A DNA stretch of 60,018 bases from Prevotella multiformis DSM 16608 (GCF_000191065.1 NZ_GL872282.1:304234-364251), one strand, 5' to 3'; counted from the first letter of the stretch, positions 43,522 through 52,051 are shown. Program-made: numbers and translations. Notes: generated from the letters alone by a model not told the origin.

Positions 43522-43995
43522 CTAATTGAAACTCCCGGCATAATAGCTGCGGGCAATGAAAGGGGACGGTTCGTAATAAGCACTGCAATTGTAATCGTCG
43601 ATGATTTCGCAGATGGGATTGTTGTATACACGGAGGATTGCATGGGCATAATCTTCCCCGCTGTCCATCGTCATCAGGATAAGACGCATATAGACTTTCC
43701 CCATCTGCAGCTCTGTAGGAACTGACGAACAATAGTCGGGATTGACGGCAGTAACGTCATGGCTGCCGGACTGCAGCCCGTAACAGTCTATCCAGTCATC
43801 AGCCACAGCCAACGGATTCTCCGCATGAAGAACATTCGCCAAGGACAGCTTCTCGGCCAGTGCCCGATAACCCAGTTTGTTGACGACATACCTGTTCGGT
43901 TGTTTTATCATCCGGGCGATGCGTTCTATCATCGAACAGACAAAATACAGGTCGTTTTCAGAAATGAATTCCTCTTTGAAAAAAACGTTTCTCAT
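43522..43995 (-). CDS. DUF3791-like protein with C-terminal extension (DUF3990 module 2 partner)
   Basis: 157 residues. The first half (YFVCSMIERIARMIKQPNRYVVNKLGYRALAEKL...) resembles the small DUF3791 proteins, including the one at 32207-32419. The second half (about 75-157) is an extra region of unknown type, including VYMRLILMTMD and IARSYYAGSF. It starts inside the stop codon of the DUF3990 gene (ATGA overlap), so the pair is coupled with the predicted toxin first, the reverse of module 1. An antitoxin role is inferred. Confidence 0.6.
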   Translation of the reverse strand: MRNVFFKEEFISENDLYFVCSMIERIARMIKQPNRYVVNKLGYRALAEKLSLANVLHAENPLAVADDWIDCYGLQSGSHDVTAVNPDYCSSVPTELQMGKVYMRLILMTMDSGEDYAHAILRVYNNPICEIIDDYNCSAYYEPSPFIARSYYAGSFN

Positions 43996-44453
43996 AAGCT
44001 AAAGCTACGTTTGAAGGTGATGGACTCCAAAGCTCTGTCCGTACAGAAAACTATCTGTTGTGTTGGATATTTGAACTTCACCAGCACCCAGAAAGCCTCA
44101 CGGGAGATGCGTCCTTGCACAAGTTCCTCCACATAGTCCCATATCTGATCGTCGGCCATGGGACCTTCGACAATATCATAGGGATGGTCTATCCCCCTGC
44201 GACAGGCAACGATAAAGTCCAGCCATTCCTCACTCATATCAGGGAACACCTTTCTTTCCAAGGATTCATCCTCAAAGTAATCATAGACAGATACGATGTG
44301 CTCCGGACGCTTGGTCATCGCCCAGCGTCGTGCCTGCTTTTCTATATCCGTGCAGTAGAAACCATAACCGAAATCTTTACTGTATCCTGTAATCTGTATC
44401 TTCGGCCGTTCCACCTTCACATTGCTGCCATGATAAATCTCTGCCATATCCAT
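43992..44453 (-). CDS. DUF3990 protein, predicted ADP-ribosyltransferase-like toxin (module 2)
   Basis: 153 residues from the ATG at 44453; 44447 is also possible. It shares the DUF3990 blocks YHGSN, KDFGYGFYCTDIEKQARRWA, a SEEWLDFIVACRRG segment, YDIVEGPMADD and a late QQIVFCTDRAL with module 1 at 32416-32889, but is otherwise quite different. They are therefore two distinct members rather than a recent duplication. A minus-strand TAAATTTG box (44466-44473) directly upstream could be its promoter. ADP-ribosylating toxin activity is a family-level prediction. Confidence 0.75.
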   Translation of the reverse strand: MDMAEIYHGSNVKVERPKIQITGYSKDFGYGFYCTDIEKQARRWAMTKRPEHIVSVYDYFEDESLERKVFPDMSEEWLDFIVACRRGIDHPYDIVEGPMADDQIWDYVEELVQGRISREAFWVLVKFKYPTQQIVFCTDRALESITFKRSFSL

Positions 44454-44622
44454 GTTCTTTAGCCACAAATTTACAAAAAGAAAACGAGATTCTAACCATG
44501 ATGGGTAAGAAGATTTCACAAAGCAGGTGCTTCAGAAAGTACAGCCGCACTTTTCCGACATCCAAATACAATATTATTACAAAAATTGAGTTTTGTTAAA
44601 GAAAAGAATTGATTACCGATAT

Positions 44623-45762
44623 ATGTTGACATACATTCTGATCAGCCTGTTCGCCTTCTTGATGAGTGCTGCCTGCGGATTCATCATGATTCCACAGATA
44701 CTTTCGTTCTGCAGGAAGCGGGAACTTTATGACACTCCGAACGCCCGGAAAGTACACAAGGATGCCGTCCCGCGGCTGGGAGGCGTATCGTTCCTGCCCA
44801 GCATGCTTATAGCCACCATCGTGGCACTGCTGGTCTGGTCGTACACCAGCAAGGGCAGCAAGATCGCGGTCAGCCCCTGGAGCATTTTCTTCGGTGTGGG
44901 CATCACGGTCATCTACGTGACGGGGCTTGCCGACGATGTCTTCGGCCTGCGGGCAAGAGTGAAACTCCTCATGCAGATTGTCGTTGCCGGCCTCCTGCCC
45001 CTGTCCTATCTCTATGTCAACAACCTCTACGGCTTTCTGGGCATCCATGAGATTCCGGTGTCTGTGGGGATGGTGCTGACGGTCGGCATCCTGGTCTTCA
45101 CAATGAATGCCATCAATCTGATTGACGGTATCGACGGCCTGTCCACCAGCCTGGTACTCATCGCCTTGTCCGGTCTTTACTACATCTTCCTCCGTGAGCA
45201 GATAGGGGTCTACTGCATTCTCATCGCCGGACTGATGGGGGTACTGGTTCCGTTCCTCTATCACAACATCTGGGGCAAGGCGGAGAATAACCGCAAGATT
45301 TTCATGGGCGACTCGGGCAGCCTGACCCTCGGCTATATTCTCGGTGTCCTGCTTGTCAAATTCTGCATGTACAATCCGCACGTCATGGCTTATCAGAAAG
45401 ATTCTATCCTGCTCTCCGCAACCCTGCTCATGGTCCCCACCTTCGATGTCTTCCGGGTCATCATCGTCCGGCTGCTGCACCACCGTCCGGTCTTTGGCGC
45501 GGACAAGAACCATATTCACCATAAGCTGATGCGGGCAGGACTGACACAGCATCAGGCACTGCTCTGCATCATCCTGCTGTCGTTCTGCTTCATCCTCATC
45601 AATGTCTTGCTGTTCAACCATCTGTCTGTCACATGGATCATCTCGACAGACATCCTCTTATATGCCATTTTCCATTATGCAATCGATTTCCATATCAGAA
45701 AAAACGGCTTGCTTCCCTTTGCAGAGCAATATAAAAGTAAAAAAGTAAAAGGGGAAAAGTAA
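44623..45762 (+). CDS. WecA/TagO-type undecaprenyl-phosphate N-acetylaminosugar-1-phosphate transferase
   Basis: 379-residue polytopic membrane enzyme of the MraY/WecA family that loads a sugar-1-phosphate (usually GlcNAc) onto undecaprenyl phosphate. Diagnostic motifs are VPRLGG, GLADDVFGLRARVK, NAINLIDGIDGLS, FMGDSGSL and the WecA-type HHRPVFGADKNHIHHKL with its HIHH cluster, which separates it from MraY. About ten membrane helices are visible. An in-frame TTG at 44593 is an alternative start. This is a second initiating enzyme beside the PglC-type one at 27277. The last residues are lysine-rich (YKSKKVKGEK). Confidence 0.92.
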   Translation: MLTYILISLFAFLMSAACGFIMIPQILSFCRKRELYDTPNARKVHKDAVPRLGGVSFLPSMLIATIVALLVWSYTSKGSKIAVSPWSIFFGVGITVIYVTGLADDVFGLRARVKLLMQIVVAGLLPLSYLYVNNLYGFLGIHEIPVSVGMVLTVGILVFTMNAINLIDGIDGLSTSLVLIALSGLYYIFLREQIGVYCILIAGLMGVLVPFLYHNIWGKAENNRKIFMGDSGSLTLGYILGVLLVKFCMYNPHVMAYQKDSILLSATLLMVPTFDVFRVIIVRLLHHRPVFGADKNHIHHKLMRAGLTQHQALLCIILLSFCFILINVLLFNHLSVTWIISTDILLYAIFHYAIDFHIRKNGLLPFAEQYKSKKVKGEK

Positions 45763-46148
45763 GGGTAAAAACAAAAAGGTAAACATTATTCTATCATTTC
45801 TCAGTCCTGCCCTATAGTTACTCCTGCTCTTCTGTTTTTATCGGGACCCTTGGACACCGGTAAACTTTCCGGCTCATCTTTCTCCTGACCCTCAGGTCTC
45901 TCTGTGTGCTTTGATTCCCATTAAAGGCTCTGTGGGTTCCGTGACTCCGTGGGAGAACACATACCGAAAGATGACGCTTCCGTAAGGATTTATTCTCACA
46001 CAGAGAGCACAGAGTTTGTCGGAAAAGTAAAAAGATGAAACGTTATTCTATCTGCCAGCCCCAAAAACAAAAAGAAGACATCAAAGAGAATCTTCAGAAC
46101 CTGTCTGCAATCAACTTACGTGAGGAGATACTTCCGGGCAGCATCAGC
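45763..46148. other. Intergenic region after the WecA-type gene
   Basis: 386 bp without a supported gene. A 10-bp inverted repeat (TCTCTGTGTG at 45899-45908, CACACAGAGA at 45997-46006) spans a segment rich in CTGTGGG-like words. Two A-rich AAAAGTAAAAA/ATTATTCTATC blocks (near 45738-45803 and 46024-46052) are similar to each other. Confidence 0.55.
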
Positions 46149-46610
46149 TTAGAACTTGTCAAAACAGAGTCTTGCACTGCCATCATTCAACACCATTTCT
46201 CCTTTCCGGACCCGTTCTATCCTGAACGCAGGGACAAGTGTCCTGATGCCAAAGAATGCCAATGCAGGTTCATAGACCGAAAGCGGCCGGTCGCCGTTCT
46301 CACGGTCGTACAGATAAGGGGAAGACAGGGTAAGACGGTCGCCGTCAATACTGAAGCGATAAAGATAACTGCTGTGTGTACCTTTCTTTTCCTCCAGTTG
46401 CAGGAGTCTTGCCTGAAAAGACCAGAAGACCGTCTTACTGCTCATGTCTTCTGTCGTTCCGGCTGTCAGATCGTCGATACGCACAAGATGCCACATTCCT
46501 TCCATTCTGCCGGCATCGTTATCCGTCTCCAACGAACATGAGGAGAAGAGAAGTGCCAGCAGCGGAAAGACGAAAGACAACACCTTTGTTCTGTTCATTT
46601 TCTGATTCAT
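46149..46610 (-). CDS. Small lipoprotein, lipocalin-like
   Basis: 153 residues. The N-terminus has a lipoprotein signal (VFPLLALLFSSCS, Cys about residue 25), so it is probably anchored in the outer membrane. The mature part begins GRMEGMWHLVRID and alternates short strands (YRFSIDGDRLTLSSPYLYD), consistent with a small lipocalin-like barrel (DUF4847-type). The ATG at 46598 is an alternative start. It lies 21 bp downstream of the Wzi-like gene on the same strand and is probably co-transcribed with it. Function is unknown. Confidence 0.75.
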   Translation of the reverse strand: MNQKMNRTKVLSFVFPLLALLFSSCSLETDNDAGRMEGMWHLVRIDDLTAGTTEDMSSKTVFWSFQARLLQLEEKKGTHSSYLYRFSIDGDRLTLSSPYLYDRENGDRPLSVYEPALAFFGIRTLVPAFRIERVRKGEMVLNDGSARLCFDKF

Positions 46611-46631
46611 ATCCTATAATAATATAGTAGG

Positions 46632-48227
46632 CTAAAGCTTTTCCAGCAAGCCCCGTTTACAGACAGTCAGCTGTATGCCATAATTGTTTCCGCGGAGGAT
46701 GGCACCGAAGTCGACGCCGACTCCCATCCGGACATCAACACCTTTCAACCACTCCGGCAGCCTCCCCCCATGCAGCGTATAGGTGGCTTCGCCCATCAGA
46801 CTGACGTTATGATGCTTCTTCGTGTAAGGTTTTTCGTATGTTCCCAGTCCCTCCTGCCACGTACCGAGGAAACGCCATTTCACATAGTCGGAGGGATGGC
46901 CGCCCAGTCCTATATGGAAGGCAGCGAAACGGTTGTCCTGAAATTCAACCGTGCCGTCTTCATTGTACAGCGGCGACCGGTAGAGCGGATTGCCCATCGC
47001 CTGTCCCCAGTGCTGGTAGCCGGGAAAGATGTAATGGTTGTAAAAGTCGTCCCTTCCGCCGATATGGTCAGGAACGGTAAGGGTATGGTCGTGGTAGATC
47101 GGGCCGCTCTGATATTTCGTGTAAAGATATTCAAAGACAATACTGTTCAGCCAGTTATCGGGCTTAAAACGATACTCGAGACCCAGCATCCAGTCCTTGA
47201 AGTCATAGAGCAGATAGCGGTGTCGCTTCTTCACCTGCCATTCGTCGCCCTCCCCGTAACCGTCATAATCAAGCTGGAACATTGAAGAATGGTCCTCGAA
47301 GAACTTGTCGGCATAGAGAGAAAAGCCATGCCAGTCGCCGTCGTAATTCAGCCGCATCAACCAGCTGCCCAGCTGGTCGCCCTCTACATTCTGATAAGTC
47401 GTCTCGCCGTTATCAGCACCGCCGGGAAGAAATGCATTCCAGAAATCGCGGACACCTTTCCCGCCCTTCAACTGTTCCATGCCTCCGGCACCGTCCGGAC
47501 GATAGGCCGTACCGCCGAAGAGAGAGACCATCTCCAGTCCCATCTCCAAAGACCAAGGGCAGAACACCTCGTCATTTCCGATTTTCAGATAACCGGCCTT
47601 GGAATGATAGAGCACCCGGTCGGCATACTTTGACTGACACCGGGTGAAGCCGTGCTGCCAGTTCTGGTCGGTCATCACGCCGTACGCAATGTGTCCCTTC
47701 AGATGCAGCCATCCGTTGGCAAAGGGCAAGGTCCAGTAATCGGGCAATGCCAGGCGCACCTGGGGAACCGGCCGTGCGTTGATGCCGAGTGTCTGCGCAC
47801 CGGAACTCAGACGGTTATCTTTCAGTTCCATCGGCTCTTCCTTGGCACCGACGGTCAGCGTTCCATGCCACCACCGCCCTTCGACATACGCCTGCTGGAC
47901 AACCGCCTTGCTGGTATAGTGGACCGGCAGGACGACATCCAGTCCGTAGCCCAGTCCGAACTTGCGTCCGTCGTCGGTGCTCAACGGGCGCACCACTCCG
48001 CCTCGCACATAGCCGTTCGCCGTTTCCAACGAGCTTAGTCCGTACCTGTTGGCATTCAGCCAAAGGGGCGTCCGCCCCTTCGAGAGACCGCCCTGCATCT
48101 CCACCCTGTACTCCAGACCTTTCATCGGCTGCCATCCCGACGTGTCTCGCCGCAAAGGTTCCTGATACTGGGCATGCACTGCCGCAGCCATGCACCAGGC
48201 AGCCAGAACTGAAACAAACTTTCTCAT
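46632..48227 (-). CDS. Wzi-family capsule assembly protein
   Basis: 531 residues with a signal peptide (1-19, LAAWCMAAAVHAQ) followed by an outer-membrane barrel rich in aromatic strands, matching the capsule assembly Wzi family (PF14052). Segments such as PLWLNANRYGLSS, GLSKGRTP, YLKIGNDEVFCPWSLEMG and YEKPYTKKHHNVSLMGEATYT are characteristic. Family members anchor or organise capsule at the surface, which fits its position at the end of the polysaccharide locus. A good minus-strand promoter lies at 48250-48281. Confidence 0.9.
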   Translation of the reverse strand: MRKFVSVLAAWCMAAAVHAQYQEPLRRDTSGWQPMKGLEYRVEMQGGLSKGRTPLWLNANRYGLSSLETANGYVRGGVVRPLSTDDGRKFGLGYGLDVVLPVHYTSKAVVQQAYVEGRWWHGTLTVGAKEEPMELKDNRLSSGAQTLGINARPVPQVRLALPDYWTLPFANGWLHLKGHIAYGVMTDQNWQHGFTRCQSKYADRVLYHSKAGYLKIGNDEVFCPWSLEMGLEMVSLFGGTAYRPDGAGGMEQLKGGKGVRDFWNAFLPGGADNGETTYQNVEGDQLGSWLMRLNYDGDWHGFSLYADKFFEDHSSMFQLDYDGYGEGDEWQVKKRHRYLLYDFKDWMLGLEYRFKPDNWLNSIVFEYLYTKYQSGPIYHDHTLTVPDHIGGRDDFYNHYIFPGYQHWGQAMGNPLYRSPLYNEDGTVEFQDNRFAAFHIGLGGHPSDYVKWRFLGTWQEGLGTYEKPYTKKHHNVSLMGEATYTLHGGRLPEWLKGVDVRMGVGVDFGAILRGNNYGIQLTVCKRGLLEKL

Positions 48228-48249
48228 ATCATCACGTAAATATCAGGCG

Positions 48250-48281
48250 CAAAGTTAGTAAAAAAAGTGCTTCTATGCAAA
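48250..48281 (-). promoter_or_regulatory. Promoter of the Wzi-like gene
   Basis: On the minus strand, TTTG (48281-48278), a 20-nt spacer and TAACTTTG (48257-48250) match the Bacteroidota consensus, 23 bp before the start codon. Confidence 0.75.
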
Positions 48282-48415
48282 CGAACAGCCAGGCAACGGC
48301 CCGCCCGGGCCGTCTTCCGCTTCCGGACAGAGAGGAAGAAGAAGGTACAGAGGCATCTTGATTTCGGACTCGTGCCGGTAAAAGGGAAAACCGGCAGACA
48401 ATAAAACAGGACAGA

Positions 48416-49180
48416 ATGCGTTTGAAAGATGTTATGAACAGAATATTCGTCACCTTAACCCTGCTGACAGCCGCACTCGTATGCCCGGCACAGGAGCGAA
48501 GAGTGCAGAACCGTCCCTATACGGATCTGCGTGAGTTCCATTTCGGAGTGCTCGTCGGGACACATCTGCAGGACCTTGAACTCAACAACGTAGGACCACA
48601 GATGATTGACCTTGACGACGGCAACGGACCTGTCGAGAAGACCGTCTCAGCCGATCAGGACCGGTGGGATGCCGGCTTCACGGTGGGTGTCCTGGGCGAG
48701 CTGCGCCTCAACTCGACGCTCCAGCTGCGTATGGCGCCGGCCATGTATTTCGGCACACGCCACATTACTTTCCGCAATCTCACAGACCGCACAATACAGG
48801 GGGAGCCTACCGAACAGGTGCAGGAACTGAAGACCGCCTACGTCTCCTGCGCCTTCGACCTCATTGCCGCTGCTCCCCGCTTCAACAACCACCGCCCATA
48901 CGTGATGCTGGGCATCAATCCGATGCTGAATCTTTCGGGCAAGGACAATGATTACATCAAGCTGAAGCGGAGTGATGTCTTTCTGGAAATCGGTCTGGGC
49001 TGCGACTTCTATCTCCCCTACTTCAAGCTGCGTCCGGAACTGAAGTTCATGTACAGCCTTACGAACAGCCTCGACAAGAGCCACGCCAAGAACCTGCGCG
49101 ACAAGCACATGCTTATGTACACCAATTCGGTCGATGAAACACGGGCAAAGATGATTGCACTGACCTTCTACTTTGAATAA
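48416..49180 (+). CDS. porT: PorT-like outer-membrane protein (type IX secretion/gliding)
   Basis: 254-residue outer-membrane beta-barrel of the PorT family, needed for type IX secretion in relatives such as Porphyromonas. The signal peptide ends at about residue 25 (ALVCPAQ). The barrel has strands such as FHFGVLVGTHLQDLEL, GFTVGVLGELRLNSTLQLRMAPAMYFG, YVMLGINPMLNL, and ends ALTFYFE. A second ATG at 48434 gives a more usual signal peptide. A strong terminator follows. A secreted protein with a T9SS-like tail is encoded 3.6 kb downstream. Confidence 0.88.
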   Translation: MRLKDVMNRIFVTLTLLTAALVCPAQERRVQNRPYTDLREFHFGVLVGTHLQDLELNNVGPQMIDLDDGNGPVEKTVSADQDRWDAGFTVGVLGELRLNSTLQLRMAPAMYFGTRHITFRNLTDRTIQGEPTEQVQELKTAYVSCAFDLIAAAPRFNNHRPYVMLGINPMLNLSGKDNDYIKLKRSDVFLEIGLGCDFYLPYFKLRPELKFMYSLTNSLDKSHAKNLRDKHMLMYTNSVDETRAKMIALTFYFE

Positions 49181-49243
49181 ACCTCCCCAACAACAACTAC
49201 TGTCTGATGACAGACCGAGAAAGGTCTTTACAGAGACAACGTG

Positions 49244-49292
49244 AAATCCATGTGACCTTGGAGTTCAATCCCAAGGTCACATGGATTTTTTG
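49244..49292 (+). terminator. Strong terminator after porT
   Basis: AATCCATGTGACCTTGG pairs perfectly with CCAAGGTCACATGGATT around a 9-nt loop, followed by TTTT. It lies 64 bp after the stop codon. Confidence 0.92.
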
Positions 49293-49570
49293 TTTAAAGA
49301 CATTGTTCTACACCCCTGACTGCAAGTTCACCATTCATCATCGCACGGGGGATCTCGCATTCATCAGACCCGTCGGCACTACGTGAAAGGCAGACCTATC
49401 ATCAATGAAAATACCGGAAAAAACATTCTGAGATAATCAGATAGTTACAAAAAAAAATCAGCGTAATGTATCATTTATTAAACACATTTTCGCATTCATG
49501 CAAAGTAAAAGATACATTATGACACATCAGACTGCATCCACCCAATCGAACTGGACACAAAGGAACACAC

Positions 49571-49655
49571 TTCCCGACCGCTCGGGAACCCCCTTCCCAA
49601 GCACCGGGAACAGGATTCCCAAACGGTCGGGAACACTGTTCCCAGGCGTTGGGAA
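49571..49655. repeat. Tandem palindrome array C
   Basis: Four units of TTCCC-N7/8-GGGAA with 5-nt spacers. It ends 10 bp past the stop codon of the minus-strand metallophosphatase gene. Unlike arrays A and B it has no copy of the ~130-bp repeat next to it. Confidence 0.9.
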
Positions 49656-49665
49656 CAAGTATGCT

Positions 49666-50505
49666 TTACTTTTTCTTCTTCAGGTCAAGCACCAGTTTCC
49701 CCACAAAGATGGCATGCTTGCCGTTCTGGTCGTCGCCGACCCACTTGCCGTCAAGGTCCTTCACATATTCCAGCTTCGTGAGATAGGTATGAGAGTGCCC
49801 GCCAAGGACGAGATCCAGACCGCGGGTGCCGGCGATGACCTCCTCGTCGCTGACTCCTTCGATGTTCCAGCCGAGGTGGGAAATACAGATGATCAGGTCG
49901 CACTTCTTCGCTTTCAGCTCGTCGATAACCTTCTGGGCACACGATACAGGATCGTTGTAGACGATTTTCCCATAGTTCGCCTTGACGACCAGACCGTCCA
50001 GCTGAGGGGCCAGTCCGAAGACACCTATTTTCAATCCGTTGCGTTTCAGGATGATGTAAGGCTTCACCAGGCCTTCCAGTGCAGTTCCCCTGAAGTCGTA
50101 GTTGGCACAGACAATCGGGAAGTTGACCATCCGAAAGAGACGTACCATATTGTCGAGGCCGAAGTCGAACTCATGATTGCCGATCGTAGCGGCATCATAA
50201 TGCATCCGGTTCATCAGCCCCACTTCGACATCCCCTTTGAACATTGTATAATAAGGTGATCCTTGCGAGAAATCGCCGCTGTCGAAGAGCAGCAGGTCAG
50301 GATGTTTCCGGCGTTCCTCCTTCAGCATGGCAATACGGCGGAGGAAGCCGGCACGTCCGGCCTTCATCGTATCGGCGAGGTTCGTATTGAGCGGGTAAAT
50401 CTGACTGTGCGCATCATTGGTATGCAAAATGACCAGCTGCTTGTCCTGTCCGAAAGCGACAACAGCCAGAAGGCAGAACACTGCCAGTAATATCTTTCTT
50501 TTCAT
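49666..50505 (-). CDS. 5'-nucleotidase/metallophosphatase catalytic domain protein, secreted
   Basis: 279 residues with a signal peptide (1-19, AVFCLLAVVAFGQ) and a calcineurin-like metallophosphoesterase domain: LHTNDAHSQI, LFDSGDFSQGSPYY, IGNHEFDFG, ISHLGWN and LGGHSHTYL supply the two-metal site. It corresponds to the N-terminal half of UshA-type 5'-nucleotidases. The substrate-binding half is a separate gene starting 785 bp upstream on the same strand (20-bp gap), so the two products may act together. Likely periplasmic nucleotide or phosphate scavenging. Confidence 0.9.
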   Translation of the reverse strand: MKRKILLAVFCLLAVVAFGQDKQLVILHTNDAHSQIYPLNTNLADTMKAGRAGFLRRIAMLKEERRKHPDLLLFDSGDFSQGSPYYTMFKGDVEVGLMNRMHYDAATIGNHEFDFGLDNMVRLFRMVNFPIVCANYDFRGTALEGLVKPYIILKRNGLKIGVFGLAPQLDGLVVKANYGKIVYNDPVSCAQKVIDELKAKKCDLIICISHLGWNIEGVSDEEVIAGTRGLDLVLGGHSHTYLTKLEYVKDLDGKWVGDDQNGKHAIFVGKLVLDLKKKK

Positions 50506-50525
50506 ATTCCTTTTTCGTTAACGGG

Positions 50526-51290
50526 TTACTCCACACGGATGCGACCCTCGGTATGTGCATTGACAACCCTGCCCTGTGCGGTCTGTTCCTTGAAGTAATT
50601 CATGATGATGAAACGTGTGTTGTTGCTGATCTCCTGCGGTGATACGACATCCGTGGCCGACTTGAAAGCCTCCATCTTGTCATTACCCTGTGCCAGATAG
50701 TCGAGCGTAGCGATGCGGTAAGAGGCCTTGGGGTCTATCTCCTTTCCGTTCAGCCGTGCCGACTTGAGCCTGTGGTCGTGCGTGAAGACGAGCTGAACGC
50801 CATGGCTGACAGCTTCGCCACCGGTATGGGCCATCTGCGAGAACAGTTCGAGCACCTTCCCGCCTGTCAGCGTAACGAAACAGATTTTGTTCTCGAAAGG
50901 AGCAATGTCAAGCACGTCTCCATAGGTAACCTTCCCCTTCGAGAGCGCCGCACGGATACCGCCCATATTATACACCCCGAAGTCTACCTTCTCATTATAG
51001 TCCCGGGCAGCCCACACCATGATGTCTGCCAGCAGGTTGGAGAGATCGCTCTCAGGACGGTGTGCCACCATGTCGTGGTCGACTTCGCCCACAACGGGTC
51101 CCATCACCGAGTCTACCTTGTGCCTGAAAGGTTCCATGAACTTTGCCGCCTCAGCATCAGGGGCAGCGTCATACCGGCTGTCAACCAGTACACGTGTGCG
51201 CTGTATGCCTGCCAGCTCGTAATGAGAAGCGCAGCCGCCCGCCGTGAGCAACACCGACAATCCCGCCAGATAGAATATTTTTCTATACAT
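50526..51290 (-). CDS. 5'-nucleotidase C-terminal domain lipoprotein
   Basis: 254 residues with a lipoprotein signal (LAGLSVLLTAGGCAS). The mature part is the substrate-binding 5_nucleotid_C domain alone: SNLLADIMVWAARDY, VYNMGGIRAALSKGKVTYGDVLDIAPFENKIC, LTGGKVLELF and YRIATLDYLAQGND, including the aromatic and Asn/Gly residues that hold the nucleoside. It lacks the metallophosphatase domain, which is encoded by the next gene. The start at 51290 puts the signal peptide at the N-terminus; the open frame extends 27 codons further. A minus-strand TACTTTTG box lies at 51317-51324. Confidence 0.9.
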   Translation of the reverse strand: MYRKIFYLAGLSVLLTAGGCASHYELAGIQRTRVLVDSRYDAAPDAEAAKFMEPFRHKVDSVMGPVVGEVDHDMVAHRPESDLSNLLADIMVWAARDYNEKVDFGVYNMGGIRAALSKGKVTYGDVLDIAPFENKICFVTLTGGKVLELFSQMAHTGGEAVSHGVQLVFTHDHRLKSARLNGKEIDPKASYRIATLDYLAQGNDKMEAFKSATDVVSPQEISNNTRFIIMNYFKEQTAQGRVVNAHTEGRIRVE

Positions 51291-51464
51291 ATTTATATTA
51301 TGACTTTTGATTGTTGCAAAAGTAAGAAAAAAAAATGATTGGACACCTGTCTGCTGCATGAAATTATCCACAGAGGGCGGTTTGCCGCTTACCTAAACAG
51401 GAAAAAGGAGAAATGTCGCACAGGCTGCTGCCCAAGCAGGTTGTAAAGATAATCTGCGGAAAGC

Positions 51465-51495
51465 TTTGCCGGTTCGGAAAAAAGCCGTAACTTTG
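51465..51495 (+). promoter_or_regulatory. Consensus promoter of rplS
   Basis: TTTG (51465-51468), exactly 19 nt, then TAACTTTG (51488-51495). This is the cleanest Bacteroidota vegetative promoter in the window and leaves a leader of about 80 nt before the start codon. Confidence 0.85.
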
Positions 51496-51583
51496 CAGCC
51501 GCTTTCCGGTGTAACCGCTGATCGTGGAAGAGTCATGGATTATGTTGCATGGGAACGACAAACAATATTTAATTAACAAGAAA

Positions 51584-51952
51584 ATGGATTTAATTAAAGT
51601 TGCTGAGGAAGCATTTGCAACCGGCAATCAGTTTCCAGAATTCAAAGCTGGAGACACCATCACTGTCGCTTACAAAATCGTCGAGGGTAACAAACAGCGT
51701 ATTCAGCTCTACCGTGGCGTAGTCATCAAGATTTCAGGGCATGGCGAGAAGAAGCGCTTTACAGTTCGCAAGATGTCCGGTACCGTCGGTGTCGAGCGTA
51801 TCTTCCCGCTGGAGTCACCGAACATCGATTCTATCGAGGTGAACAAACGCGGTAAGGTTCGTCGTGCCAAGCTTTACTACCTGCGCAAGCTCACGGGTAA
51901 GGCGGCACGCATCAAGGAAAAGAGAACCGTTGCTGCTGTTGCAGAGAAGTAA
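51584..51952 (+). CDS. rplS: 50S ribosomal protein L19
   Basis: 123-residue ribosomal protein at the 30S-50S interface. Family segments include [75 protein letters not shown] and a basic tail. The start at 51584 ([10 protein letters not shown]) matches L19; the open frame continues 20 codons upstream. It is transcribed alone, without trmD/rpsP, between a consensus promoter and a terminator. Confidence 0.97.
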   Translation: MDLIKVAEEAFATGNQFPEFKAGDTITVAYKIVEGNKQRIQLYRGVVIKISGHGEKKRFTVRKMSGTVGVERIFPLESPNIDSIEVNKRGKVRRAKLYYLRKLTGKAARIKEKRTVAAVAEK

Positions 51953-51974
51953 ACCCTTGGAAATCCAGGAAAAC

Positions 51975-52014
51975 AAAAGTCCGAGACCCTTGACGGTCCC
52001 GGACTTTTGCTTTT
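51975..52014 (+). terminator. Terminator after rplS
   Basis: AAAAGTCCG..GACC pairs with GGTC..CGGACTTTT around a 6-nt loop, followed by GCTTTT. Confidence 0.88.
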
Positions 52015-52051
52015 CCCTACGTGCTGAATCCTTGCAGAAGAGGCAGAGACT

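Larger units (their letters stand above)
49181..49665. other. Intergenic region between porT and the split nucleotidase
   Basis: 485 bp holding the porT terminator, an 8-bp inverted repeat (AATGTATC near 49465 and GATACATT near 49511) and palindrome array C. No gene was recognised. Confidence 0.6.
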
